Of a stretch of DNA of 64,000 bases, positions 27,601-35,870 are shown piece after piece. The stretch comes from Labrenzia sp. VG12. Its GTDB lineage: Bacteria; Pseudomonadota; Alphaproteobacteria; Rhizobiales; Stappiaceae. Both the position numbers and the translations under genes were made by a program. The stretch spans positions 434,001 to 498,000 of the forward strand of contig NZ_CP022529.1 of NCBI RefSeq assembly GCF_002237595.1, in the 5' to 3' direction. The first letter of the stretch is position 1, and every line of letters begins with the position of its first letter. The notes under the pieces are model-generated. The model saw only the letters and a program-made list of their open reading frames with translations, was not told where the DNA came from and searched no databases.

Positions 27601-27900
27601 TTTCACCCTGTCTCCGAAGCGGGCCGTCACCTTCAGGCCTGTGACCGGTTGATGGTTCGGTGCGAGCGCGTGTCCGGCAATGATCATTTCAGCCCGGGGC
27701 TTGAGCTGGCCCTTGTCGAAGATGCCGCCGTCCGGCATCTGCTCGGCCACCATCGGCCACAGCGCCTGTTCCGTCAGAAGATTGTAAGGGGTGGAAATAT
27801 CAAAAAGCAGATATGACGAAACCGTCAGGATATTCCCGCCCTCAATGGCATGAGGTTGAAAGGTCGCGGAAATTTTCGACGGCTTCACAATCGCGGGCAT
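24646..27900 (-). CDS. DUF2169 domain protein fused to C-terminal pentapeptide repeats
   Basis: A 1084-residue protein and first gene of the minus-strand cassette. Residues ~20-320 match DUF2169, a domain associated with type VI secretion vgrG/effector loci and thought to act as an accessory or adaptor. Residues ~320-760 form an acidic, Leu-rich helical linker without recognisable domain (repeated EELASGDFDLAELIDDIE-like segments). Residues ~767-1080 are pentapeptide repeats (GHDFKGADLAGLDLRGLDFS and onward). No signal peptide or membrane segment is seen. A GGGGTG ribosome site lies just before the ATG. The 455-base AT-richer region upstream presumably holds the cassette promoter. Confidence 0.85.
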   Translation of the reverse strand: MPAIVKPSKISATFQPHAIEGGNILTVSSYLLFDISTPYNLLTEQALWPMVAEQMPDGGIFDKGQLKPRAEMIIAGHALAPNHQPVTGLKVTARFGDRVKRLAVFGNRFWQSTDRGVEISAPEPFDKMPISELRAFGGQGHGLNPKGKGHKTRHLIEAGLDAPLPNIEDANRLILTPEDIPPPTHFGPLGQDNPQRLKLAGTYDMHWRDHVSPRRPDDYNPLFHFDAPEDQRFASYLSGGEPFSVTGMSRTGRPVEGTLPSFRMRGFIHRPDEDGLTEMAMVCDTVTLFPNVEKAVLTFRGITKCKDRFGDDIGSILLAVEHGSVEARPPEYYHRVFQLRSDPEDGYKHALSDFQLMPDTDPEQRQARRQARLAQARAERETFIENANWLTAKTLQDQGLPAELLPPTAAGAADDIPLVGLPTAEELASGDFDLAELIDDIERVESSLTQRAEDEFTRAELTMQALEDKLPDEVRGLLPEQRLTNNKSLADYPDFELDPDIQAALEGDIPVPGDLKHAVNEALAELETLGDTSDIDTRVSEALDAAFNPETKPDETLAKQCALGRARALRLPEGSLLYPIRLELEQNNLADLSLPDFAEDVGSALPDDLRQITDIDVSDLPVNANDADLDLDLPAQMPDSFGPQKVDKTLLASQTAHAMKSASGLIAKLNPSLVDADPGDPLLNLISSLENVPSVGPDETDLSMEETVRRGCQDLMSSLEESEEDLETILSAGRQKSPEAMFPLEPYLPEAARQIGTMVGEKLAGGHDFKGADLAGLDLRGLDFSGKDLSGTFFEQADLRGALFTDCRLDGAVFTSARLEEADFSGCALTGTNFSGAYLRSARFSAARLADCMITQADLSGVTAHGAILSQLTLLDCKLDFADFSGAHINGLTVIKGAGLCLRFCNAQLDQVVFLDLNLSEADFSCARLNRAAFTKVQAIDADFSRAYLTEAGFHGQCNLTGARFEAVKAADASWNDVLLEEALFLRADCNNCLFNKCNMQSVDGRAASFKQARFLLSDLKYSDFCAADFFAASLTQCDVRLASLRHSNLYAADFMDAKLTSCDLTNANMANSNIARPHGQLVQ

Positions 27901-28355
27901 TTAAGCACCCCGTTTCATATCGCCCCTGATATCCTTCGGTTGATGTTCTGGCCCTGCAAAGCCAAGCGTGTCCCACCAGTGGGAGGGTTTCTCGTTCCTG
28001 CCCGGTTAGCTGGCTCATCGAGAAACTTAACGATTTCTTAATCTTGTATTTAAGGTTGTATACTTTCCAATGCAAGTCAGAAATTGCTGACTGCGACAGA
28101 ATATGTGCCGAAACCGACATTGGGGCCGAATAAGGACCGAAATGAACAATTTGTAGGTCAAATTTGGTCTAATTGTACGATTTTGACCTGTTTTGTTTCC
28201 ATGTATGAACCGATCTCAAGGCTTTGGTTGTGCGAGTTTGAGACCGGAGGGGAAGGGGAGGTCAGCCTTAAAAAACGGCTATGCAATTTTAAATTGAATA
28301 CCAGGTTGGCGTTGTGAAACATGCCAATCACCAGCTGTTGTCAGCGGTAACCAGT
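27901..28355. other. AT-richer intergenic region upstream of the DUF2169 cassette
   Basis: No convincing gene is present. A 77-codon open frame at 28084-28317 on the plus strand has no ribosome site or recognisable content. The region is clearly less GC-rich than its flanks (for example 28030-28200) and lies downstream of recO on the same strand, so it probably carries a recO terminator and the cassette promoter. I could not identify either with confidence. Confidence 0.5.
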
Positions 28356-29111
28356 TCAGAAATTCCATGGAAATTCGGCGCGATATCTTTTTTCAAGGGC
28401 TCCAAGCAGCAATTCGCGGCTGCCACCTTGCACCAGACCGTTTTCAGCCAGATGCCGGTCGAGGAAAAACCCGGTGAGACCAAACCCTTCCGTGACATCT
28501 CTCCACGTCAGTTCACTGCCTGCCTGGCGTTGACCGTCCAGAAGAAAGGAGGGAAGCGGCAGCAATTTGTCATGATAGGGCCGGCCGGCGTCTCGGCTGA
28601 CGGCTCGCGCCGATTTGGGCGAAACGTAAATCAGGTCTTCCTGCTCGCCTGTCGCTGCACAGCGAGTGAGGTCGAGCCCCAGACCGAGCACTTTCAGCAA
28701 CTCCAGTTCAAAGCGGATGAGCAGTGCTCCGGCCGCATCTGCCGTTTCCAGATGGTCTAGAACCACGCCAAGCGCGTCGAACAGGCCGGGATAGGGATGA
28801 CGTTCTGGCAAGAGGCGAAGCAGAACGGCAAGGTGCTGGATACCGGCAAGTCCAAGCCCGCTGGTCATCAGGTCGCCGGCTCTCAAGGTCTCCGGTTCGA
28901 CCTGAAACTGCCCCAGATGGTCTGAAAGACGTGCCTTCCAGGTAAGCGCGAGCGCGTTGCCTGGCTGGAGCACCGGTCGATGGCGCCGCGACCGGCCACC
29001 GCGGACGAGCCCGAGATGGCGGCCATGATCTTCGGTCATGGCCTCCAGGATGACGTCATTTTCACCATGTTTGCGGGTGGTCAGCACCACGCCGCGTCCA
29101 ATCCACTCCAT
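28356..29111 (-). CDS. recO: DNA repair protein RecO
   Basis: A 251-residue recombination mediator that loads RecA with RecF/RecR at gaps. The N-terminal OB-fold (MEWIGRGVVLTTRKHGENDVI) and the later helical region with LLKVLGLGLDL are typical. The usual cysteine zinc motif is mostly absent, as in many alphaproteobacteria: only one cysteine (CAATGE) is seen. The ATG at 29111 fits the family start better than the GTG four codons upstream. It closes the minus-strand block lepB-rnc-era-recO, 57 bases after era. Confidence 0.92.
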   Translation of the reverse strand: MEWIGRGVVLTTRKHGENDVILEAMTEDHGRHLGLVRGGRSRRHRPVLQPGNALALTWKARLSDHLGQFQVEPETLRAGDLMTSGLGLAGIQHLAVLLRLLPERHPYPGLFDALGVVLDHLETADAAGALLIRFELELLKVLGLGLDLTRCAATGEQEDLIYVSPKSARAVSRDAGRPYHDKLLPLPSFLLDGQRQAGSELTWRDVTEGFGLTGFFLDRHLAENGLVQGGSRELLLGALEKRYRAEFPWNF

Positions 29112-29168
29112 GGGCGGTTCCACGTCAGGTCCGCGGCAACAGGCGGCGGATTCGCGGCAGTGTACCTG

Positions 29169-30170
29169 TTATTTCGGGAATTCCAGACCCATTTCGCGGT
29201 AGCGTTCCGGATCATCGGCCCAGTTTTCCCGGACCTTCACGAACAGGAACAGATGCACCGGCGCTTCGATGATCTCGGACAATTCTTCCCGGGCCGCCTG
29301 CGAGATCTGCTTGATGGTCTGACCGCGTTTGCCGAGCACAATGCTCTTCTGGCTGTCCCGCTCCACATAGATGGTCTGCTCGATGCGCGCAGACCCGTCC
29401 TTGCGGCTCTGCCACTGTTCGGTTTCCACCGTCGAGATATAGGGCAGTTCCTGGTGCAGCCGCTCAAACAGTTTTTCACGGGTGATCTCGGCGGCCAGAA
29501 TGCGCAGCGGCAGGTCGGAGGGCTGGTCTTCAGGAAAGAGCCACGGCCCCTCGGGCACCTTTGAGGCAAAGTGTTCAAGGATTGCCTGCGTGCCGTCGCC
29601 GGTCAGCGCAGAGATCATGAAAGTTTCCTCGAACTCGATGTATTCATTGGCCTTTTGCGCCAGCTGCAGCAGCTTTTCGCGCTTGGCGACATCGGTCTTG
29701 TTCAGGATCAGAACCTTGGGGGCAGACTGGTTCTGCAGCCTCTTGAGAATGTTCTCGACCTCTTCGTCGATGCCCTTTCTGGAGTCGATCAGAAGCGCGA
29801 TCACGTCGGCGTCGCGAGCACCGCCCCAGGCTGTGTCGACCATGGCCCGGTCCAGCCGGCGTTTCGGCTTGAATATGCCCGGCGTGTCGATGAACACGAG
29901 CTGGGCAGCGCCGTGCATGGCAACACCACGCACGATGGTGCGGGTGGTCTGCACCTTGTGGGTGACAATCGATACCTTGGTGCCGACGAGCTGGTTGATC
30001 AGCGTCGATTTGCCGGCGTTGGGAGCACCGATCAGGGCCACGAAGCCCGCGCGCGTGCCCTCCGGCATCTCCGGCAGCGGCTCTGGAAGCGGCATGTCGA
30101 AGCGGGCCGCAGGTGGCTGAAAACCTGTGTCGTCTTCGCGGTCGTTGTTGTTGTCGTTGTCGTCGCTCAA
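29169..30170 (-). CDS. era: GTPase Era
   Basis: About 333 residues. The GTPase domain shows G1 GAPNAGKS, G3 DTPG, G4 NKTD and G5 SAL; the C-terminal KH domain carries the VLGKRGQTIKQI loop. Era binds the 3' end of 16S rRNA during 30S maturation. The start is probably TTG 30170, eight bases after the rnc stop with AAGGA upstream; this adds a hydrophilic, Asp/Asn-rich N-terminal extension of about 45 residues ahead of the G domain. An ATG at 30095 would give a more usual length. It is co-transcribed with rnc. Confidence 0.93.
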   Translation of the reverse strand: MSDDNDNNNDREDDTGFQPPAARFDMPLPEPLPEMPEGTRAGFVALIGAPNAGKSTLINQLVGTKVSIVTHKVQTTRTIVRGVAMHGAAQLVFIDTPGIFKPKRRLDRAMVDTAWGGARDADVIALLIDSRKGIDEEVENILKRLQNQSAPKVLILNKTDVAKREKLLQLAQKANEYIEFEETFMISALTGDGTQAILEHFASKVPEGPWLFPEDQPSDLPLRILAAEITREKLFERLHQELPYISTVETEQWQSRKDGSARIEQTIYVERDSQKSIVLGKRGQTIKQISQAAREELSEIIEAPVHLFLFVKVRENWADDPERYREMGLEFPK

Positions 30171-30177
30171 GGTGGTT

Positions 30178-30885
30178 CTATTCCTTCCACACGCCTTCCC
30201 GGCGCAAGACGGCTTCCGCCGCGCTTTGTTCGGCAATCCGCTTCGAGCCACCTTTGCCCTGGCCGGCGGGCAGGCCCTGGACTGTCACCGACACGGTGAA
30301 ACTCGGGGCGTGATCGGGCCCTTCTCGGCCGGTGACGTCATAGCGTGGCGTCGGCAGGCTTTTGGACTGGGCCCATTCCTGCAACGTGGTCTTGGCGTCC
30401 CGCAGCGGACCTGACCAGGATAACATACGCGGTTCCCACAGGCGCCTGACAAAGGACTCGGCCGCCTCAAAGCCGCCATCCAGGTAGATCGCCGCGATGA
30501 TGCTCTCACAGATATCGGCGAGCAGGGCGGTTTTCTTGCGTCCGCCTGTCTGCGCTTCGGCGAGCCCAATGCGCATGGCATCGCCAACGCCCAGTTCCTG
30601 GGCGATTTCCGCGCAGGTTTCCCGTTTGACCATGTGATTGAAGCGACGGGCGAGCTCGCCTTCATCGGCCTTGGGAAAATGCTTGTGCAGCATGGAGGCG
30701 ATCACCAGGCCCAGCACGCGGTCCCCCAGAAACTCCAGGCGCTGGTAGCTGCCGGTGACGGTTTCACTCGGCGCCAGGGCGCTCGCATGGGTAAGCGCGA
30801 CCCGCAACAGCTCCAGATCCCTGAAATCGTGCTGCAAGGCGTCCTTGAGGGCCGAAACCGGACTTCTTTGTGGTTGTTTGCTCAT
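30178..30885 (-). CDS. rnc: Ribonuclease III
   Basis: A 235-residue endoribonuclease that cuts double-stranded RNA, including rRNA precursors and sense-antisense duplexes. The catalytic signature QRLEFLGDRVL has Glu51 and Asp55; a second acidic pair lies in ADICESIIAA. A C-terminal dsRNA-binding domain ends with GGSKRIAEQSAAEAVL. It is the middle gene of lepB-rnc-era, the standard order in many proteobacteria. Confidence 0.96.
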   Translation of the reverse strand: MSKQPQRSPVSALKDALQHDFRDLELLRVALTHASALAPSETVTGSYQRLEFLGDRVLGLVIASMLHKHFPKADEGELARRFNHMVKRETCAEIAQELGVGDAMRIGLAEAQTGGRKKTALLADICESIIAAIYLDGGFEAAESFVRRLWEPRMLSWSGPLRDAKTTLQEWAQSKSLPTPRYDVTGREGPDHAPSFTVSVTVQGLPAGQGKGGSKRIAEQSAAEAVLRREGVWKE

Positions 30886-30927
30886 GCAATTGCTTTGCAG
30901 TTTTGGCGGAGCCCTGAAACCGCGCTG

Positions 30928-31677
30928 TTACAGCGTTCGGCCGATCCGGTCCCAGCGCACGCTCCACGGCCAGGTCCAGACCTGCCAGGCAGGTGTCTTG
31001 TCCTTGATGGAGAAGAACAGGATTTCAGCGCGGCCCATGAAGTTTTCAAATGGCACGAAACCGACCTGCGGATAACGGCTGTCGACCGAATTGTCCCGGT
31101 TGTCACCCATCATGAAGTAGTGGCCTTCGGGGACCTTGTACTTCCGGGTGTTGTCCCGGTTGCCGCGTTGCGTGATGTCGAGCGTCTCGTAGCTGACGCC
31201 ATTCGGCAGGGTTTCCCGATAGCGCGGAACCCGGTCGACAACGCCGGACGGGCTCTGTTCGATAAAGTCGTCGATACGTTCGCGCTTGACCGGTTCGTCG
31301 TTGATGTGAACGACGCCGTCAATCACCTGGATTGTGTCACCCGGCAGGCCAATCACCCGCTTGATGTAATCGGTCGACGTATCCGTCGGCAGCTTGAACA
31401 CGGCAATGTCACCGCGTTCTGGTTCTGCCGACCAGACTCGGCCCGAAAACGGAGCCAGACCGAAGGGGAAGGAGTAGCGTGAATAGCCGTAGCTGTATTT
31501 GGAGACGAAAAGATAGTCGCCGATCAGCAGCGTGTCCTTCATCGAGCCGGACGGGATATTGAAGGGCTGGAACAGGAAAGTCCGGACAACCAGCGCAAGC
31601 AGCAACGCCTGGACAATGATCTTGACCGTCTCGCCAAGTCCGCCGTCCTTCTCCTTCTTGTTTTCCGTCACGCTCAT
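30928..31677 (-). CDS. lepB: Signal peptidase I
   Basis: A 249-residue inner-membrane protease that removes signal peptides of exported proteins. One transmembrane helix (about 18-38), catalytic Ser45 in PSGSMKDTL, Lys106 in IKRVIGLPGD, and the GDNRDNSVDSRYP box are present. An AAGGGA ribosome site precedes the ATG. Its position directly before rnc and era marks it as the canonical copy; a shorter paralogue is at 17075-17764. Confidence 0.96.
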   Translation of the reverse strand: MSVTENKKEKDGGLGETVKIIVQALLLALVVRTFLFQPFNIPSGSMKDTLLIGDYLFVSKYSYGYSRYSFPFGLAPFSGRVWSAEPERGDIAVFKLPTDTSTDYIKRVIGLPGDTIQVIDGVVHINDEPVKRERIDDFIEQSPSGVVDRVPRYRETLPNGVSYETLDITQRGNRDNTRKYKVPEGHYFMMGDNRDNSVDSRYPQVGFVPFENFMGRAEILFFSIKDKTPAWQVWTWPWSVRWDRIGRTL

Positions 31678-31781
31678 CTTATCCCTTAAACACCTGTTCG
31701 CGGTTTCAGTTCAGCCGCTGTCATCCAGCGGGACTTTTAGCCGGTCGCGTGACCGGAAGCAATGCAGCGGTTCGCTCTCAA

Positions 31782-32222
31782 TCAAGGCTTTCCGGGGGAA
31801 ACCGGCGAAACCGGGTCCGGCCAGTCCAAAGGCCAGGCGGAGATCACGACAAAGGCCTGCGCCAACGGAAAGTCGTCGGTGATTGTCAGGTCGATCGTCG
31901 TCTTGAACCCTGCCGGGGTCATGGCGGCCAACCGGTCAGCAGCGCCGCCTGCCAGAGCGATGGTGGGTTTGCCGGATGGCAGGTTGACAACGCCCATTTC
32001 CCGCCAGGCAACTCCCATGCGGATGCCGCTGCCGAGCGCCTTGGAGCAGGCCTCCTTGGCGGCGAAGCGTTTGGCGTAGGAGGCGGCACGTTCGGCCCTA
32101 CGGTCAGATTTCGCCCGCTCAATCTCCGTGAACACACGGTTGGTGAACCGATCACCAAATCTGTCGAGGGTTTTCTCGATTCTCCGGATGTCGATCAGGT
32201 CGCTGCCGATCCCTAAAATCAT
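31782..32222 (-). CDS. acpS: Holo-[acyl-carrier-protein] synthase
   Basis: A 146-residue enzyme that transfers 4'-phosphopantetheine from CoA to apo-ACP, needed for fatty-acid synthesis. The MILGIGSDLIDIRRIE start with Asp8 and the FAAKEACSKALG motif with the second metal-binding acidic residue are diagnostic. It carries a slightly longer, Pro-rich C-terminus than usual. It precedes lepB by about 100 bases in the same direction. Confidence 0.95.
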   Translation of the reverse strand: MILGIGSDLIDIRRIEKTLDRFGDRFTNRVFTEIERAKSDRRAERAASYAKRFAAKEACSKALGSGIRMGVAWREMGVVNLPSGKPTIALAGGAADRLAAMTPAGFKTTIDLTITDDFPLAQAFVVISAWPLDWPDPVSPVSPGKP

Positions 32223-32275
32223 GATATTGCTCTCATGTTTTTCGAAGCTCTAGGTGGGCTCCGGCGGCTGCAAAT

Positions 32276-32878
32276 TCAAGCGCTGCCGTCTTCTTCCATC
32301 GGCGAGCGGGGAGAGGGGAAGAGCTGATCGCCCTTTTCGGCCAGCTTCATGCGGCGGCGGCGCTGATAGACCTCAACGCTCTTGTAGACGATCACGTAGG
32401 AGATGATGGCGACGGTCAGGCCAAGCGGCACGGCGCCGACAAACATCGGTTTGAGCATCGGCCACAGGCTGTCATAGGACTTTTCCAGAAGACCTTCCTG
32501 GAATTGCTGATGGACCTTGTGCGGATCGGCTTTTGGCGCCCGGCCATGAAGGATCCATTGCCCGACCTTGAAGGTGGACGCCCAGATGAACGGAAAGGTC
32601 AGCGGATTGCCGACGGAAGTGCCAAGTGCGGAAGCGATCAGGTTGCCCCGGATCACGTAGGCAAGCGCAAAGGCGGTAAGGAAGTGAAACCCGACCAGCG
32701 GTGTAAAGGAGGCAAAGGCGCCGGCGGCAAATCCAAGTGCAATCGCATTGGGCGTTGCGGTCAGCCGCAGCACCCGTTTGCTGAAATAGCGTGTCGACCG
32801 GGACCAGCTGTTTCGCGGCCAGACGGCGACGCGCAGTCGCTCGATCCTCGTTGGCCTATTTCTTCGGCGAAACAGCAT
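32276..32878 (-). CDS. DUF2062 membrane protein
   Basis: A 200-residue protein that matches DUF2062. It has a basic N-terminus, then hydrophobic segments (about 45-95 and 145-168) around the conserved FTPLVGFHFLTAFALAY and GNPLTFPFIW stretches. The function of the family is unknown; it is common in proteobacterial housekeeping regions. It sits between pyrE and acpS, all on the minus strand. Confidence 0.85.
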   Translation of the reverse strand: MLFRRRNRPTRIERLRVAVWPRNSWSRSTRYFSKRVLRLTATPNAIALGFAAGAFASFTPLVGFHFLTAFALAYVIRGNLIASALGTSVGNPLTFPFIWASTFKVGQWILHGRAPKADPHKVHQQFQEGLLEKSYDSLWPMLKPMFVGAVPLGLTVAIISYVIVYKSVEVYQRRRRMKLAEKGDQLFPSPRSPMEEDGSA

Positions 32879-32907
32879 GTTTTCAAGTCGATCCCGTCGT
32901 TGGTGTC

Positions 32908-33489
32908 TCAGCTCAGTCCGCGGCTGCCCGGCTTGACGGCTGGAATGGCAGCCAATTCGGGCGGAAGCTTGTCGGCTTCGTAGGCCGGGACCTTGTAGTC
33001 TGCCAAAGCGACCAGCGGCACCGAGACATCGGCCTCGCCACCGGACCGGTCGATCAGACAGGCAACAGCCAGAACTTCAGCACCAAGAGCTTTCAACGAG
33101 GTTACCGTTTCCCGGCTCGACAGGCCGGTTGTGACAATATCTTCAACAATGATGACCCTGGCTCCCTTCGGCAGGTCGAAGCGGCGCAGGCGGAATTCGC
33201 CGTCTTCACGCTCCACCCACATGGCCGGAATGCCGAGATGGCGGGCGGTCTCGTAGCCGGGGATAAGTCCGCCGAGCGCAGGGGAAACGATGTAGTCGAT
33301 GTCTCCGAGGCCGGCGGAAGCAATTTTTTCCGCAAGCGCCTTGCAGAGCTTCTCTGTCTTGTCCGGGTACATGAAGACCCGTGCCTTTTGAAGGAACACC
33401 GGGCTGCGCAGGCCGGATGTGAGGATGAAATGGCCTTCCAGAATGGCGCCCGCCTCGCGGAACAAGGACAACACTTCGTCTCGGTTCAT
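32908..33489 (-). CDS. pyrE: Orotate phosphoribosyltransferase
   Basis: A 193-residue enzyme that forms OMP from orotate and PRPP in pyrimidine synthesis. The PRPP-binding motif reads VIIVEDIVTTGLSSRET and the N-terminal GHFILTSGLRSPVF is typical of the family. ATG 33489 with AGAGGA upstream is preferred over a TTG two codons earlier. It lies 29 bases downstream of the rsh stop codon. Confidence 0.95.
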   Translation of the reverse strand: MNRDEVLSLFREAGAILEGHFILTSGLRSPVFLQKARVFMYPDKTEKLCKALAEKIASAGLGDIDYIVSPALGGLIPGYETARHLGIPAMWVEREDGEFRLRRFDLPKGARVIIVEDIVTTGLSSRETVTSLKALGAEVLAVACLIDRSGGEADVSVPLVALADYKVPAYEADKLPPELAAIPAVKPGSRGLS

Positions 33490-33518
33490 TTCCAAAATCC
33501 TCTAATCAATTGGAGCGG

Positions 33519-35762
33519 TCAGCCATTCACCCGGTTGACGCTCGATACATTCGACTTCGTCCGCAATTGGTTGATGATCCGGTTCAGGTGCTTCAGGTCC
33601 CACACTTCCAGATCGATCATCATCTGGTGAAAATCAGGTGCCCGCTGCACCATTTTCACGTTGTCGATATTGCCGCTGTTTTCACCGATCACCTGGGCGA
33701 TCGTTGCGAGGGATCCCGGTTCATTGGCGGCGGATATGTCAAGCCGGGCCGGAAACCGCTCCGGATTGTTGACGTCGATGTCCCAGCGCACGTCCACCCA
33801 ACGCTCGGTCTGGTCGTCGAATTCCTTCAGCGCCGGCGATTGTATCGGATAGATGGTCAATCCCTCGGAAGGGGTCAAGATGCCTACGATCCGATCTCCG
33901 GGCACTGCGCCACCGTCAGGGGCAAAGGTGACCGGGATGTCTCCGGACAACCCGCGGATCGGCAGGGCCGGCCCTTCGCCGCCGTCCTCGCTGTCGAGCG
34001 GCGATTTGCTGTCTTCGAGCTCGCCCGGCGGAATGCGGAACTTCAGGCCATGCCCCTGTTTCAGGCCGAACCAGCCTTCCTCCATCGGAGGACCGGACAA
34101 GGCGACGCGTTCGTCCTGGTAATCGGGATGAGCGGATTTCAACACGATCTGGGCGCCCAGGTCTCCCCGACCGACGGCGGCCAGAAGGTCGGCAACGCTC
34201 GACTGGTGGTGCGTGTCGAGAACGGCTTCCAGAAGATCTTCCGAATAGGCCTTGTCTGCGCGGGCGAAAGCGCGTTTCAGGATGTGCTCGCCGAGCGCAC
34301 CATACTGCTGGCGCACGGATTCGCGTGTAGCCCGCCGGATGGCGGCCCGGGCCTTCCCGGTCACCGCAATGGCTTCCCAGGCCGGGGGAGGGGTCTGCGC
34401 CGGCGAGCGGATAATCTCCACTTCGTCTCCGTTATGCAGTTCGGTCACCAGCGGCATGATCTTGCCGTTGATCTTGCAGCCAACGCAGGTGTTGCCGATG
34501 CCCGTATGAACGGCATAGGCGAAGTCGATCGGCGTCGCACCGCGCGGCAGTGCAATCAGCCGTCCCTTGGGCGAGAAGCAGAACACCTGGTCGTGGAACA
34601 GTTCCAGCTTTGTGTTCTCCAGGAACTCCTCCGGCGTGTCGCCCTGGGCGAGGAGTTCAGTGGTCCGGCGCAGCCACTCAAAGGCCCTGCAATCTTCGGT
34701 ATGCCGGGCAATGTTGCGTCCACCCAGTTCGCCGTCCTTGTAGAGCGCATGCGCGGCAATGCCGTATTCCGCGACCCTGTTCATGGACACGGTGCGGATC
34801 TGCAGTTCCACGCGCTGGCGGGAGGGGCCGACAATGGTGGTGTGGATCGACTTGTAGTCGTTCTGCTTCGGTGTGGAGATATAGTCCTTGAACCGGCCGG
34901 GCACGGTCGGCCAGGTGGTGTGAATGACGCCAAGGACACGGTAACAGGCCTCGACGGTGGCGACCGTCACGCGGAAGCCGTAGATGTCCGAGAGCTGCTC
35001 GAAGCCAATCGCCTTGCGCTGCATCTTGCGGAAGATCGAATACGGACGCTTTTCGCGGCCCTTCACGACCGCGGCCATACCGCGTTCGCTCAGCCGTTCG
35101 GTCAGGGTCGTTTCAATGTCCAGGATGAGGTCGCGGTTGCGCTCGCGCAAGTCCGCCAGCCGGTCTGTGATGGTCTCGTAGGCTTCCGGGTTGAGCGTCT
35201 GGAAGGAAATGTCCTCCAGTTCCTCGCGCAGGTCGTGCATGCCCATGCGCCCGGCCAGCGGCGCATAGATTTCCATCGTTTCTTCAGCAATCCGGCCGCG
35301 CTTGTGCTCCGGCATGTGATGGAGCGTGCGCATGTTGTGCAAGCGGTCTGCCAGCTTGACCAGAAGCACGCGCACATCATCGGCGATTGCCAGCAGCAGC
35401 TTTCGGAAATTCTCCGCCTGCTTCGCCTTGCGGGACACCAGGTCAAGCCGCGAGATCTTGGTCAGGCCATCGACTAGCTTGCCGATCTCTTCGCCGAAAA
35501 GGGAATCGATCTCCGCCCTGGTGGCGTCGGTATCCTCGATCGTGTCGTGGAGAAGAGCCACGGCAATGGTGGCATCGTCCAGACGCAGATCGGTCAGGAT
35601 CGCGGCAACTTCAAGCGGATGAGAAAAATAGGGGTCGCCAGATGCACGCATCTGGGAACCATGCTTCTGCATGGCATAGACGTAAGCCTTGTTGAGCAAG
35701 GCTTCGTCGGCGTCCGGATTGTATCGCGTAACCCGTTCGACGAGTTCGTATTGACGCATCAT
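33519..35762 (-). CDS. rsh: Bifunctional (p)ppGpp synthetase/hydrolase, RelA/SpoT homologue
   Basis: About 747 residues, the stringent-response alarmone enzyme; alphaproteobacteria usually have one long copy. Order: HD hydrolase domain with His48 and His72-Asp73 (HDTIEDT, so hydrolysis is likely intact), synthetase domain (SDIYGFRVTV segment), TGS domain (about 390-450, GATPIDFAYAVHTGIGN), helical region, and a C-terminal ACT domain ending near VSSVNRVNG. The tandem ATG at 35762/35759 is taken as the start; a TTG seven codons upstream is less likely. rpoZ lies directly upstream, but a terminator separates them. Confidence 0.95.
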   Translation of the reverse strand: MMRQYELVERVTRYNPDADEALLNKAYVYAMQKHGSQMRASGDPYFSHPLEVAAILTDLRLDDATIAVALLHDTIEDTDATRAEIDSLFGEEIGKLVDGLTKISRLDLVSRKAKQAENFRKLLLAIADDVRVLLVKLADRLHNMRTLHHMPEHKRGRIAEETMEIYAPLAGRMGMHDLREELEDISFQTLNPEAYETITDRLADLRERNRDLILDIETTLTERLSERGMAAVVKGREKRPYSIFRKMQRKAIGFEQLSDIYGFRVTVATVEACYRVLGVIHTTWPTVPGRFKDYISTPKQNDYKSIHTTIVGPSRQRVELQIRTVSMNRVAEYGIAAHALYKDGELGGRNIARHTEDCRAFEWLRRTTELLAQGDTPEEFLENTKLELFHDQVFCFSPKGRLIALPRGATPIDFAYAVHTGIGNTCVGCKINGKIMPLVTELHNGDEVEIIRSPAQTPPPAWEAIAVTGKARAAIRRATRESVRQQYGALGEHILKRAFARADKAYSEDLLEAVLDTHHQSSVADLLAAVGRGDLGAQIVLKSAHPDYQDERVALSGPPMEEGWFGLKQGHGLKFRIPPGELEDSKSPLDSEDGGEGPALPIRGLSGDIPVTFAPDGGAVPGDRIVGILTPSEGLTIYPIQSPALKEFDDQTERWVDVRWDIDVNNPERFPARLDISAANEPGSLATIAQVIGENSGNIDNVKMVQRAPDFHQMMIDLEVWDLKHLNRIINQLRTKSNVSSVNRVNG

Positions 35763-35809
35763 GGCCGCAACCGACCCTGGCAACCGGCTGAGACATCAGC
35801 GGTGAATAC

Positions 35810-35854
35810 AAAAAACGCCTGAAGCGCCGGACCGGATCGGCCGCGTTTCAGGCG
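35810..35854 (-). terminator. Rho-independent terminator between rpoZ and rsh
   Basis: On the minus strand an 8-bp CGCCTGAA/TTCAGGCG stem (35847-35854 with 35816-35823) encloses a GC-rich region able to form inner pairs and is followed by six T (35815-35810). It lies 17 bases after the rpoZ stop and 48 bases before the rsh start, so rsh must have its own promoter or rely on read-through. Confidence 0.8.
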
Positions 35855-35870
35855 CGCTTGTGACGTAGAA

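Noticed and set aside
27990..28080. Sigma-70 promoter for the DUF2169 cassette on the minus strand (TTGCAT, 17 bases, TAAATA)
   Set aside because: The spacing is right but both hexamers match the consensus at only half the positions, too weak to list as a feature.
28084..28317. Possible 77-residue gene upstream of the DUF2169 cassette
   Set aside because: No ribosome site, no recognisable segment, AT-rich non-coding-like composition; treated as intergenic.
33510..35477. 655-codon open frame antisense to rsh
   Set aside because: Long antisense frames are common in GC-rich genes. The sense strand encodes an unmistakable RelA/SpoT homologue; the antisense product is low-complexity without domains.
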